Shown here piece by piece: positions 52,301 through 64,000 of a stretch of 64,000 nucleotides of DNA. A program made the position numbers and the translations under genes. How positions within the stretch are numbered: position 1 is the first letter of the stretch; every line of letters starts with the position of its first letter. A model generated the notes under the pieces. It made no database searches. It was not told where the DNA came from and worked only from the letters and a program-made list of their open reading frames with translations. The stretch is from Pipra filicauda. Taxonomy: Eukaryota; Chordata; Aves; Passeriformes; Pipridae. The stretch is from contig NW_024104301.1 of assembly GCF_003945595.2 (NCBI RefSeq), forward strand, positions 744,001-808,000, written 5' to 3'.

Positions 52301-55300
52301 GCAGGGCAGGGTGCCAGACACGTGGGCTGGAGCAGCACTGTCAGGTTGCTGCTCTCTCTGTTCCTGCCCTCACCACCCCAAACCACTGCTGTGATTGCTC
52401 CAACACCTCCCTGACCTGCTCTGGTGGCTCACAGTGAGGACATCCAGCCAGGCCACTCTGCACGGTCAGCCTGTCCAGCTCCCACAACTCGGGCACAGGC
52501 CAAAAATCGCAGCTCTAAAGCAAACATGACACAGTTACAACCATTTCCAGTGCCTCTAGTTATTAATTAGCCTGCTCTGAACATCGCTCTTCCTGTGCAG
52601 GCTTTGCTCTGGCCGGGTTATGGCTGCTCTCAGGTCTGAGAGAAACTCAGTCTGGGCCTGTCCTTTGCCTGGCAATGCTCTGACAAGCCACAAGTCTCTC
52701 TGGCTCCTGCCAAAACTCCATCTCAAGGTGTGAGCTGCTTCCCAGACAGATAACAGCAGAGCAAGCTTAGCTTAGCTCTCCCCATACATCTAGCACTCCA
52801 CAAAAAACAGGCAGAAATTATGGTGTGTCCTAGTGGGATAGAAAGAGAGGATTTTATCATCCCTTCAGTCTGCCCTTGCTGCCTTCCCGTGGGAAGTTTG
52901 CACAAATATCAAGGGGAGGACGCACACTTCATATGTTAACTGCCTTTTAATGTCAGTGCCATGCACTACTCAGCAAAAACCTGCCCCTATTTCATCCACA
53001 GTCCTTTTGCCATCTTTTTTGCTCCTCCCATGAATATTCCCAGTTTCCCCACATTCTTGTCCAAAACATTTGAGAGCAGGTGCAAGAGTGATGGCTATTG
53101 CATAGCCAGTGCAGGAACGAGGTGTTGATCAAAGCCTGACTCTTCCAATGGCTCTGAAAAACACACACTTGCTCAGGCTGCACTGTGACTCACATGGCAG
53201 AAAGCATATTTAGGAAGCCAAGCCTGGGTTCACTTGAACTTGATGTTCTCAAAGCCTTACAAAGAAAGTACAACTCCACATGTTTCAGGTTTAGTGGAAT
53301 TCTCCAGCTGATCTTTGGGGAGTGTAACCCAGATTTGGCCATCCACAGTTGACTCACCTACTCCATATTAATCCCTGCTGTGTAAATTAAAGAAGCTGAA
53401 TGCAACTCCTGCCCTGGTGCTGTCGTCATCTTTATTAACATACAGTCCTCTTGGATTCAGTCCTCCCTTGACTCTGAACCAGCAAGAATATTAAAAGAAA
53501 ATCTCTCTCTACAAGGAATTACATAATTTGGGAATGAAGAAGAAGGGCAAAGTGATCTGAAGAAAGCAGATACTGTGGAGAACGCTCTAATTTTGAAAAA
53601 ATAACATTTCAGTGCTTGCTGGGTCAGGTGGAGCGCTGGGTAATGAAAACACGGGAAGGCATAAGCCAGAGGGATTTTAGGGGTGTACACTAAAGGGAGC
53701 GGTCGGATACTGGGTAAGAATGCATTGTGTTGCAACATCCTCTTTCCCTAAATTTCCCAAAATTACTTCCTGATGGGATTTATTCTCTGCTGCAGGTCTG
53801 GATGCAGAAGAGCATCCAGTGGTGACTGATTTCATGCAGATCTGTAGCAGAGCCCTGTGCTCTCTCTGAGCCACGAGCAAGGCTGTGTCTCGCCCCTGAA
53901 CCCGCTGCCTCTGCCTGTTCCCATGGTAAAACCAACCCCAGCTGCCAACGCAAACACAGCTGCAGATCTCACCTGAGAGAAGGCGTTTTGAATCCCTCTG
54001 TCAAACCTCCAGATTCAGTTCTCAGCACAGAGGATGAGATCCAGCATCTCTGCAATGGCTCTGCCAGCCCGTGTTGTCAAATTCCTCCCCATGGCTCAGG
54101 GAAGCTGTGCCAGCACATCTGGGAGACACACATTGCCCAGCTCGGCGGGGGCAGAGCCATGGAGGTGTTGGCAGGCACTGGTGTGTTCATTTCGTGCTTT
54201 TCAGAGATCAGTCATTGTGCTTGATGTTCCAGAAAAGCATGGGATGATCTTAACCTTGTGTTACCCATTTTTCACAACAGAATTTGGCTTGAGAGTTCAC
54301 ACTTTAGTGAGCAACAGAAACTTGAAACTGCCCCTAAGCCCCTGCAGCATCAGGCCAAGGCTTTACCACATTGATTTGCACCCACTTCACTTTGTAAAGT
54401 GGGGTGGTTTTTTTCCCCCACAGCTGCAAAGCCAAGAACTCAGTTTCAAATGAAAGGTGAGATTCTAAATGCAGCATGTTGGCCATGCCTGTATCATGTA
54501 GGCCATGTTTGGCCCACATAGTTGGCACCTCTGATTTAAAGCATACCAGAGAAAACAACCCAAGAAACAGTCTGTGTTCCTTATAAATAGCTGCTCTCTA
54601 GGTAGTCATCAGTGTGTGGTTTATGAATAAAATCTGTCCAAACTACATCAAAGTGCCTGAATATTCACTGCCTGATTTTGCTGAGTTGTGTGTCTTAATT
54701 CAGCTCACACCTCCCTTTGCAGACCCTTGTCCTGTTCTGTTTCACAGCCCTCTGAACTCTCTGGTAGCATTTGGACAGATTTTATTTAGTGTATTGAAAA
54801 ATTTTTGCACTGATTTAGTGCACAGGCTACTTGAGCCAAGTGAAACAGGAACTATTTCTGAGGCATAAAAAGGCAGAAAGGAAATTTTCTTATTGAAATA
54901 TCATTTTTCCATATTACTTAATAGTCTAGAAAGTTAATGCCTTTCTGGCAGCACTTCCCACTGGGAAAAAAATATGGTTCCTACTCAGCCAAACAACAAT
55001 GTAATAATGTTTTAGGTTGGGTTAAATGTCTTAGAAACTGGCAGGTGTCACAGCCACCTTGCCTTCAGTGAAAAAAGCAATTGAGAGCCCTTATAAACAA
55101 GGGATTTACATCAGTAGGGGCTACTACACAAAAAAAACCCAGGCACATGGCAAGGTTTGAATAGATGGTGAATCATGTGGCCCAAGGGATTTTTCGGGGT
55201 GGGGGCGTGTGTGTAAAATATCAGGCCGTGAGGACCAGATGGCAGAGCTCTGCATGTGCGAGAGAAACAGCAAGAAACTGCAGAAATGGAGACAGAGAAG

Positions 55301-58300
55301 CAGCTGAAAGTGAAGGAGACTGGGAGCTTGAAAACTGTATTTCCAGGGTTTACTGAGGGTCAAAGCAGTGCTGGCGCTGCGAGGAAAAGCACAGCTGAAA
55401 AACAATTTTGTACATTTGTTCTGTAAACAAAGTGAATCACCTTGAGTGTACACCTGCTGTGTCATGGCCTTCTCTTACACTGATACTGTCACCATAACTT
55501 TGTGTGTGCAGCTGCAGTTCAGCTCTCCCACATTACAGTTTCCCCTTCCCTCTCTGCCCTGCCCAGTCTAAATCCTGTGGGGCAGAGACTGTCCCTCAAT
55601 AAGGGTCTGTGCACATGACAAACAATTGCCAGCCTTGTGCAACATCTGAAATTTATCACTCTACTTACATGGTAAGTCCCATTCCTTAGGGTCTGTCTTT
55701 CCTACTGTAAATTTTTCAAGGCGTTGCCTCTTGCTCTTTGTGTACATGCTGCAGTGGGAATTCTTAGCTGAAAACACAAATAATTAGTATCACTGGTAAT
55801 GTTAAAAAATAAATATTTCAGGCTCTGTCTTGTTATTTACATTCTTAACTAAGTTTATGAATATTTCCTTGTTCTTCTTGTCAAGTTTATGTTGAGGTCT
55901 TTGTGACTGGGGTCTGTGTTATCAAGAAAAAATTAAGTGTATTTCAAAAACATAGTTCTAAAGATATTTAGGAAGAACAGGTGCCCATTCTTGTCCAGTT
56001 TATATGGCCAAATAAGAGTATGCAGGAGATGGCACGTGCAAACCCCTCTCTGCAACTGTGGCTACAAAAACTACCGTAAGTGAGACCTTGCTGGTGAGCT
56101 AAAATACTTGTGTTTTGCATTAGAAATATTACTGCAAACCATGCTGCTTAGCCTAAGGGCTTGCACTGTGCTAGAGCTTAATTGATTGGAAACTTAAAAC
56201 TTTTACAGTATTCAGAGTTCCTCTAAACAGAAGGATGTAGCTAACCAGAATATTTTGCCAATATTTATTATTTAACGTATTTGTTGTTAAGATATTTATA
56301 ATTTAAAAGTATTTTTTGAGCAGAAAGGCTTACATTTATGATTCTGCTCCCTCACTTGACTCTCTGTAGTCACAAAACTCATGAGCTTTTAGTATTATTA
56401 AGTCTCAGTTTCCTCCACTTCTTCAAGCACATCACAAGGGACAAAGAAGGAGGCAGCACAGGGCATTGGTGCTGTTTCCTTATGTCAGACTAAGGGCATG
56501 GCTGAGGTTCTTCCATGGTACCAGAATGGTCCAGGAGGTTGCAAGCTCTTTTTCCCCAGGCTTGGTACTTTGAAAAATGGGATTATCAACTTCTTTGATC
56601 GCCCTGTTTTGTAAAAAAGCTTCAATATTAAACCTAATCTGTGAGTCTTTTTTGGGTGTTCTCATAACTAACCTGAACTACCCATCAATACCATCTAAAA
56701 AAATCTTGAAAATCATGAACTCCCAGCAGTTTTCCTAAGCTGTGTGCTAACCTTTCACTCCTTCCTAATTTTTTCCTTGGCAATCATCAAGCAACAAATT
56801 GGTACCAAGATCGGAACACGGATATTTGCCATACCCCATTAAAGCCTTGATTTTGTTGTGCTCTCTGTGAATCTCCACACACCCATACTGTGTAAGGTTT
56901 TGATGAAACAACTTGTGCCAAAATCAATATACAGGCCAAAACAGAAGTAGGAGAAGGACACTTGCAATTAATAATGATTAGATTTGAGTTTTACTAATAG
57001 GAGGCTGAATCTCCTTCCATTTAAATCAGTGGCACAGCTCCTAATTAGACTTTGCTTTTTCGGAGTCAGCAAATTACGTGTAGCTTTTGCACAGGACTTG
57101 ATATACCCAAAGCACTGCACACTTGATAATTAAAAATAAGTAACTGAGACACTGAAATGTTATATTTCATCATTAAGAAGTTGACTTGTTACAAATACTT
57201 ATCCATTACTTAAAAACAGTCTTTGGAGTGTTTACAGTTGATTTTATCATCTGCTCATTTTATATTGTTTCCTGCTGAATCTAAATGTGTACAGATCTCA
57301 AAGTTTCCTTAACAATAAAATGGAAAAGGAAACAAAGCTGTGAGAAATGTAAAGATTGTTTTGTGAGACTTGAGAAAAAAAAAAAAGCACCCGAACTCAA
57401 AAAAAGCCTAACAATGGCCCTCAAATTACTTTTATCCCCCAAAAAAACCTTTTATTGCAATAATGGACTTGAAAAAAACCAACCCTGAATTACACTCCTC
57501 AGTTACAGAAAGACTACTAACTCTATCTGCTGATTGTGTCATACATAACGTGTTGCTGGTTTTGAGCCGGGTCCAAATAAATCATTTCAGGACAAAACAA
57601 ATTTTTCCTGGCCCATCCATTCCTGTGCCGTCAAAAAGCCCTCAGCCATTACAGCCGACAGGAGCTGATGGCTTTTACTGTGTTCCATACAAGATTTATA
57701 ACACTGTGGTCCATAAAGCATCTTTTTGACAGATCCTACATGATTGCATCAACTTTTTCCTCAGTAAAATGGTGAGTTTTAAATGGGTGTGGCTTTGACT
57801 GCCTTTTTATTATTGTAATTTGAATTATATGACACTTTGTTGGGTATTTACGGGTCGCTTCTTTTCTCTGTTGCCGAAATATCCTTTTCTAGCTTTTTGT
57901 TTGCCCTCTGCACAAAGCAGGGGCTCCCTTGCCCGAGCTGCGGAGCGCGGTGGTGTTTGCATTGGGTCTGGAAGGCCATCTAGTGACACAACCGTGCAGG
58001 GGAAATGCAAAACCCTGTTCGAATTGTGTTGGGTTTTTTTTTTTTTCCTTAGTTGAATTAAACGGTCTTGCCACACTCGAGTAATGCCCTTGGGGGGTTG
58101 TTGCTATTCCCACAAGTGGTATTTCAAAAAAATTTAGAGAGAATTTTGATTTCTTAAGAACTGACAGGGTTCGTTTGAGATGGAGCAGCACACTGTGAAT
58201 CCCTGCTTGGAAAGAAACACAAATTTTTGTGTGCAGAATGGTGGTGGACTCATGTCTGAGCTGGTCTGTCACAAATCCAGTGTCACTCCCCTGACCTGTG

Positions 58301-58304
58301 TATT

Positions 58305-58378
58305 GGAGCCAAACATATCCAGGGGTTCTGATCCCCTTCCAGAGCCAAACTTACCCAGCTGTTGTGATCCCTGGCTTT
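58305..58378 (+). repeat. Diverged tandem duplication, 37-base period
   Basis: gagccaaacatatccaggg at 58305 is matched by gagccaaacttacccagct at 58342, and both copies later share gatccc. Confidence 0.75.
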
Positions 58379-59081
58379 CCACGGTACAAACCCCACCATG
58401 TGGGTGCCTGGGGCCACCACATCTCTGCAATTAAAATGTGAAATTCCAGTTATTTTCATCGCAGCTCACCTTGGATGGTGAGAAGGTGATGAGCAGATGA
58501 TGAGCAGAGCTGTCAGCTCCTACATGAGCAATAAATACCGCAGAAAACAAGCAGTGAGTCACTGCCAGCACCAAGGCCCCTTTCAGAGGGTACCTCGGGG
58601 GTCTCTGTCCCCCCCCAGAGTGGCTGGCACCCATCTCCCCTCGGCCTTGGGGACTGGACAGATATCGGGGCTGGACTGGCAGCATCCCCTCAGCGCTGGC
58701 TGCGGATGGCAGGGCAGAGGGGGACAGGGGCCTCGGGCGCTCTCTGAGGGTACAGGGTGGGAGCAGCCCCGGTGGGTCTGGGGGAGGCGGTACCGAGGGG
58801 GCTCCAGAGCTGTCTCACCGGGGCCATGCCCGTGGTGATCCCTCACGCCTGAGGGCGGCTCCGGACGGGCGGGGGGGGGGACTCGGGGCCCCGGGAGAGG
58901 CCCCGGGAGAGGCCCCACAGGCGCCCCGGGGGGACCCGGGCGGGGCCCGGCGGCACCTGAGGCGGCGGCGGCGGCCAATCCCCGCTGGGGCGCGGGCGGC
59001 TCTGCCCGCCCCGGGCGCTGAGGGCCGAGAGGAGCCGCGTCCCGGCCGCGCCGTGCCCGCTCCCCGTCCCGCTCCCGCTCC

Positions 59082-59246
59082 ATGGAAGCGGCCAACGGGG
59101 CCGTGCCCGAGGGCGCGGCGGGGGAGCCCCGCGGCAGCGCGGCCGCCCCGTCGGGCAGGAAGGAGGTGAAGGTGGTGATCGTGGGGGACGGGGGCTGCGG
59201 GAAGACATCGCTGCTCATGGTGTACGCCAAGGGCTCCTTCCCCGAG
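59082..59246 (+). CDS. RHOF: RHOF coding exon 1
   Basis: Starts at the first ATG of the frame (gctccATGGaag) and ends at donor CCCGAG|GTGAGG, phase 0. It encodes a 26-residue Ala/Gly/Pro-rich leader, MEAANGAVPEGAAG and onwards, then KEVKVVIVGDGGCGKTSLLM and VYAKGSFPE. The leader is about nine residues longer than I recall for human RHOF. Confidence 0.95.
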
Positions 59247-62200
59247 GTGAGGGGCGGCCACCCCCGCGGGGCTGGGGGGCCGCGGCCGGCCCCAGCCCCT
59301 GGAGCCCGCCAGAACCGCTCCTCAGAGCCACAGGATCAGTGAGGTTGGAAAAGGTCTCTGAGATCATCGCGATCCTTCTCCCTTTGCAGCAATACGCGCC
59401 CTCCGTCTTCGAGAAGTACACGACGAGCGTGACGGTGGGGAAGAAGGAGGTGACTCTGAACCTGTACGACACCGCAGGTAAGGGGCTTTCACCTTGTGCC
59501 TTCCATTTCCCCGGTCCCAGTCGGGCTGTCGGGGCGGTTCCTCTGCGGCCCTGGGATGGGACCGCGCCGGGGCACCGGCCTGGGACTGAGCCCAAACCCG
59601 GCCCCGGCCTTTCGTAACTTCAGGCAAATGACCAGAAACTGCGTTTATTGCTGTAAAATGCTGCTCTGGTGAGTGTGCCCCCATTTCTTTTCTTCTTCCT
59701 CTCCAGAAGATTTTGCTGTGTCGACTTAAACCAAACCAATATTTAAAGATTGTAAAGCTGGACAGATTTTCAGATTGCTTCTCTGCGAGCGTACTTTTAA
59801 CATAATATCACAGTTTAGACTGCTGGAGATTAAAGTACAAATGAAACAACCACCGTTACCTGTTGCAAACAAAAATGTGCCTTACAGAAAAAAAAAGGGT
59901 CACTTATCTAATGACAGATCTGGTCATGGACTTGTTCATTATCTTAACAACTCAGTTGATTCAGAAACACACACCAAATAGCAAACATATCTGGCGGTAT
60001 TAAAACCCAGTTCCCACATGCAAAGCATAATACAATCAACCAGGAAAATATTTTAATCTGCTGTGATTGAATAGGGAAGGAGAAAAAGGGTGGTTTGTGT
60101 TCAAAATAAAAAGGCCATGGCAGTAAAAGTTATTTGAAAATGCTGATAGTCTGTTCAGGTTCATTTGAGGAACTTGTGAAATGGTTTGTGTTCAACTTCA
60201 CTCAAAGTTCCCAGACTCTGTTATCCAGTTGCACTCCTAAATGAACCCTAAAATTGACACGTGCTCTGTTTCAGCTCAGTGTAAATCATCTGTTTCAGTT
60301 CAAGCCTGTGGGGTTGTTCCAAATTTACACCAAGACAAATAAGAACCGAATGCAGTCCAGTCAATTTAATAGCAGTAAAACGCACTTGCTGTCTTATATA
60401 CTGCATGTGGTATCTGAAAAGATAATTTTAAAGGCTTTTAATCAAGAAGTGAATTTTATTGCTAATTTTTACTACAGGACAGTAAGATGCTGAGCACCCA
60501 ATTTGCTGTTGTATCTTCTTGTGTCAACATTACTGTTCTCGAGTGCAGTAGCTTCTACTGAATAGCCAGAGGTTTGTATTTGTCCTAAAGGAAAAGAGAA
60601 GGGCTGAAAATCTGGTGTGAGCAACCAAAGAGGGATTTCTTTAATACAGTGTGTTGACACAAAGAACTTCTCGAGTTTTGTTTGCTGTCGGTGTGGAGTG
60701 TTTGCCTGTCACACAGTTCCTAGCTCTCATTTAAAATCACCATGCTGCAAATTCCAACATTTGCCTTTGGAGCTGGATCTGGAGATGGCAGTAGGTAGGG
60801 CAGGTCCAGGATTGCAGCACTAAACTCTCTCCTGACCTACATGCCCGCTCCTTGCATCACACAGAGCCCAGCTCTGCGCAAGACCTGCAGCCACCAGCAG
60901 CCCGGGGAACGCTCCCTGAGCCTGGTGCTGGTGGCTTATCACAGAATCAGGACAGTTTGGGTGGAAAGAGACCTTTAAAGGTCATCTAATCCAACCCCCT
61001 TGCAATGGACAAGGACATCTTTATCTAGATCAGGTTGCTCAGAGCCCCGTCCAACCTGACCTTGAGTGTTTCCAGGGATGGGGCAGCCTGTGCCTCATTG
61101 TAAAAATTCTTCTTTATATCTACTGTAAATCTATCCTCTGTTAGTTTAAAACCATTACCTCACGTCCTATAATTTCCCTGTTCATGCACGTAACCAGCAG
61201 ACAGTGTGTACCTTCCACATTTAGTTCATAGCTCTAAAAATTGTCTTGGACCAAAGCACTGCCCCGTTGGAGAACAGAGAGGTGTATTTTGTGTCTCGTG
61301 GGACACTTTGGGAAGTGGAGCTGCCACTGTTGCCATGAAAGAGCAATTGCTTTCCGTTTCTCACTTGGAAACCTTGAAACCCAACATGTTTCACCTCCCA
61401 AAACGGCATCGTGGCCACAAGGCTACAAGTTTCTAGAGGCTGCTGACACTTGTCTCCTCCCTTCCTGTTAAATTTCTTTCGCTTTTCATGAGGCACAGCA
61501 AGATGATTAGGTGCAAAGAAAGCAGGGAGATTGTCACCTTGGTTAAGGCATTTGATTGGGAGGGGGAAATTTGGTTCTGTTTCAAAGCTGTTTACATAGT
61601 TTTATGTTACATATCTGTGTCAGACTAATTCAAGCAGCTTTTCATCATCTTTCTGTAACTGGAAGTTATGCTGGAGGAAGGACTCACTTGAGCACACATT
61701 TCAATCCCATCCTGTTTTTAATAATACTAAACTGGTGTTGAGCTCCTTAAGGGTTTGACTAGGACCAAGAGTTGTGTCCTGTCCTCCAAGTTCAAATAGT
61801 GCAGTGAGAGAAGAGGAAAGGGAGGGGAAGGCAAAGCTGTTACTCTAAAAAGTAACACTGGATCTTCATGATTCCCCCACTGCAGAAAAGACTTCAGTAT
61901 TTATAGGATCTTGCTCAGAGCAACACTAGATAGAGCTGTGTGTTCTTCAGCATCACGGGAAGGTAAAAGACGGGTTCAGCTCAGTTTAAAGTTAGAAGAG
62001 TTCTTTGTATTGTCAAGTCCTGTGCAGCTTGAGCCTTTGAGCTTGTCCTGCTTTCTGAAGGAGAAGGACACAAAAAAAGTACCTGAGAATCAAACATTTC
62101 AAGCTACTTTTTGTTGACGAGAATTTTGGTAACAAGTGAAGTGAAGGAATTAGTCTAAAATATCATAGACTAACAATTTTTGGCGAGACTTTTCTGCTGT

Positions 62201-64000
62201 GCTGCTCTGCCTTCCTCCTCAGGCACCTCTCGCTGTTGCAGGAAGTTGGTGGTACACATACGCAATGGGTAAAGGCTTTGTAATATCACTTGCCTTGTCT
62301 GCAAACAGGCTTTGCAGCTGCTTGTTCAGTTAAAAGTTTCCATTTTGAGCTGTGCTCCACAGAGGCAAAGGCACCGAGAGGCAAATGAACTCTGATTTTT
62401 ACATACTAAGGGAGCAGTGTCGATGCTGTAGCTGCAGTTCAGACACAAGGCTCAGTTCCTGGTGCCACTCAGTGCAGGACTTTCTCACTTTTTTCATCGA
62501 GCTGTGCTGGGCTGGGAGAGGCTGGGGAGGAAGTAATGCCTCATCATTGTGGGTGCTCGCTCTGCCTGACAGGAAGCACAGGCAAAGCCTCCAGCGGGGT
62601 TTTTCAGGTCTGCGATGACAGATGCACGACAGTCTCAGGCCTTCAGAGGAATTCTAAAAGACAGTGAATGCAAGAATAAGTTTTCATAACTTTGAAAGGG
62701 AAGTCATGCCTGAATAGGAAAAAAAACCCAACTTTTTGATTGCAGTGTGCTCCTCCTGCCCTATCTGTCCTCTTCTGCTGGTTTTCTTCCTGTCAAGAAT
62801 GTCTGTTTCCCAATTTTGTTTTTAAACTGAGTAGTGAAAAAGCATAGCTGGAAAAAAACATAGTAGGAAAACCTACTAACCGTGGCATTCCTGTGGAGCC
62901 TGTGGAATAACAAACCAAAGAGGACTGGGTGCATTTCTGTGTGCCTGTGAGGGCTCACCATTGCAGGGTTCCATGTGGGTCCTAATGAATGTGGGATAGT
63001 ACAGACAATGCATGGCCATGTGTAGGAAGTGCTGGGCTGGGCTGGGCTGGGCTGGGCTGGGAGCAGGAGGTGACATTATTCCTGACCCTCCAGAGCTGGA
63101 CAGCACTGTTGGACATTAGGGCAGCATATACTGGGCACTCCTGGCCTGTCAAGTCTTGACTTTGTCATTTACCCTCTCCTGGCAATGGATGCTGAGCTCC
63201 TTTATGGACTGAGCAACACACAGGCTGGCACTCCTTTGGTGTTGAATTGGCAAAGGGGTGAGGAAAAGCAGACAGAGGTGAACGTGCATGTGAGACCAAG
63301 ACCTGTGGTTTCACTTCTCCTGCTCACTCTCACCCACCCCCTGAGCTCCCACCCCACTGCAGGGCCTGACTGCAGTGATGTGGGTTATGCAGCGTCTCCC
63401 AGAGGAATACAGGAGTGGGAGCTTTGAAAAGAATTAGCAAATTTTAGGTGAATTCAGGTAGGTGGATTTTTTTCTTTAAAAAAACCCAAAGTCTCTGATG
63501 CTACACTGAATTGACAAAGGCAGAGGAGTCACAGATGTGCTCACACATATGCAGATATTTAACCAACTCCTCCACAGCGTGTTTTTTGTCAATTGAGGAA
63601 AGAAAACAGGTACCTGTGTTTGAGGAAGCACACACAGGGGCTTTGCATATACATTCAGTTACTGCTTATTTTCAGCCCTGTTCCTTCTTTTTGAAATTAT
63701 TCTAGCAGAAGGCCTAAATCTGTGCCAAATTAACTCTGACCACAGTCTGAGCAGCTTTAGAGAGAAAAAGTCTCCCAGGCCCTTTCTTGCATTTCATCAG
63801 CCGCACTTGAGGACAGGGGGTGAAAGGGATTGTTTTCAGTGAGAGGGATGTCTATGTTTAGGCACAGCTTGATCTGGGTCCCGTTACATCCTCAGAACTG
63901 AAGAGCTGCAACTGAGCTCTTAAAGAGCAGCTTCCTCTCCTTCCGTGTGAGCTGCAACCACCCAACTGTGACACAAGGGAAGCAATTGCCACCTCACCTT
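59082..64000 (+). CDS. RHOF: RHOF (Rif) Rho-family GTPase, first two coding exons; gene continues past the window
   Basis: Two exons in phase give 84 codons plus one base. They cover the P-loop GDGGCGKT (residues 35-42), the switch I region YAPSVFEKY (57-65) and the start of switch II, DTAG (82-85). Family knowledge: RHOF is a small plasma-membrane GTPase that binds and hydrolyses GTP and drives actin filopodia, partly through formins. Switch I has Ser60 where most Rho proteins have Thr; I recall this also in human RHOF. RHOD, the closest relative, is excluded by KKEVTLNLYDTAG and by the neighbour SETD1B. The remaining roughly 130 residues, including the G4/G5 motifs and CAAX box, were not found before 64000. 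Confidence 0.95.
59390..59477 (+). CDS. RHOF: RHOF coding exon 2
   Basis: Acceptor is CCCTTTGCAG|CAATAC and donor ACCGCAG|GTAAGG, phase 1. It encodes QYAPSVFEKYTTSVTVGKKE and VTLNLYDTA, switch I through the start of the DTAG motif. Intron 1 is only 143 bases (59247-59389). Confidence 0.96.
60940..61190 (-). mobile_element. CR1 LINE fragment with internal deletion
   Basis: The plus strand shows 'ggtcatctaatccaaccccc', then 'caggttgctcagagccccgt' and 'ccagggatggggcagcctgt', all from the 3' region of CR1 in reverse complement. It then jumps to 'gtttaaaaccattacctcac', so part of the middle is missing. It lies in RHOF intron 2, antisense to the gene. Ends are approximate. Confidence 0.9.
63031..63060 (+). 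repeat. Microsatellite (GCTGG)6
   Basis: Six perfect tandem copies of the pentamer GCTGG. Confidence 0.95.

Larger units (their letters stand above)
46061..58600. other. Intergenic region, no supported gene
   Basis: About 12.5 kb with only short frames of random composition on both strands. A 14-base triplication (46352-46393), a 37-base diverged tandem duplication (58305-58378) and scattered homopolymers are the only structures I can name. Exons of a spliced non-coding RNA could be present and would not be visible. Confidence 0.7.
58780..59480. promoter_or_regulatory. CpG-island promoter and first exons of RHOF
   Basis: High CpG density begins near 58780, peaks at 58850-59200 and covers the RHOF start codon and exon 2. 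No TATA box is seen upstream of the start. Tandem copies of 'ccccgggagaggc' lie near 58890-58915. Confidence 0.8.
59478..64000 (+). other. RHOF intron 2 (partial)
   Basis: At least 4.5 kb. It contains a CR1 fragment (60940-61190) and a GCTGG pentamer repeat (63031-63060). No frame resembling the next RHOF exon (the conserved segment after DTAG) was found, so the intron runs off the window. Confidence 0.8.

Noticed and set aside
58583..59261. Minus-strand Pro/Arg-rich frames over the RHOF start
   Set aside because: They are shadows of RHOF exon 1 and its CpG island.

Overview
The window is vertebrate nuclear DNA, most probably from a bird. Two genes lie head to head: SETD1B on the minus strand and RHOF on the plus strand. 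They are recognised from their conserved protein blocks, and the same neighbour pair is known from human 12q24.31. The avian assignment rests on two truncated CR1-type LINE fragments with typical bird sequence (about 12568-12712 and 60940-61190), the absence of recognisable SINEs, and SETD1B exons that read like the avian form of the protein. I cannot name the species.

Positions 1-41868 hold the 5' thirteen coding exons of SETD1B, reading right to left. SETD1B is the catalytic subunit of a SET1/COMPASS histone H3 lysine-4 methyltransferase complex. The exons join in frame through every junction into 1760 complete codons plus one base. They cover the N-terminus, the RNA-recognition motif, the long Ser/Thr/Pro- and proline-rich linkers, the acidic tracts, an AT-hook-like block and the start of the N-SET domain. 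The catalytic SET domain lies left of position 1. Intron 6 is very large (11134-32980, 21.8 kb). The last splice donor in the window (911-903) matches the U12-type AT-AC consensus exactly.

Positions 41830-42960 are a CpG-island promoter with three CCAAT boxes and no TATA box. From there to about 58600 I find no convincing protein-coding gene. A second CpG island at about 44690-46060 carries a TATA box, YY1-like sites, short ATG reading frames in good context and a near-perfect plus-strand splice donor. It looks like the start of an uncharacterised transcript, possibly non-coding.

Positions 58780-64000 hold a CpG-rich promoter and the first two coding exons of RHOF (Rif), a filopodia-inducing Rho GTPase. 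The rest of RHOF runs off the right edge. The two genes share no pathway. They are linked by conserved gene order, with one regulatory interval between their divergent promoters.
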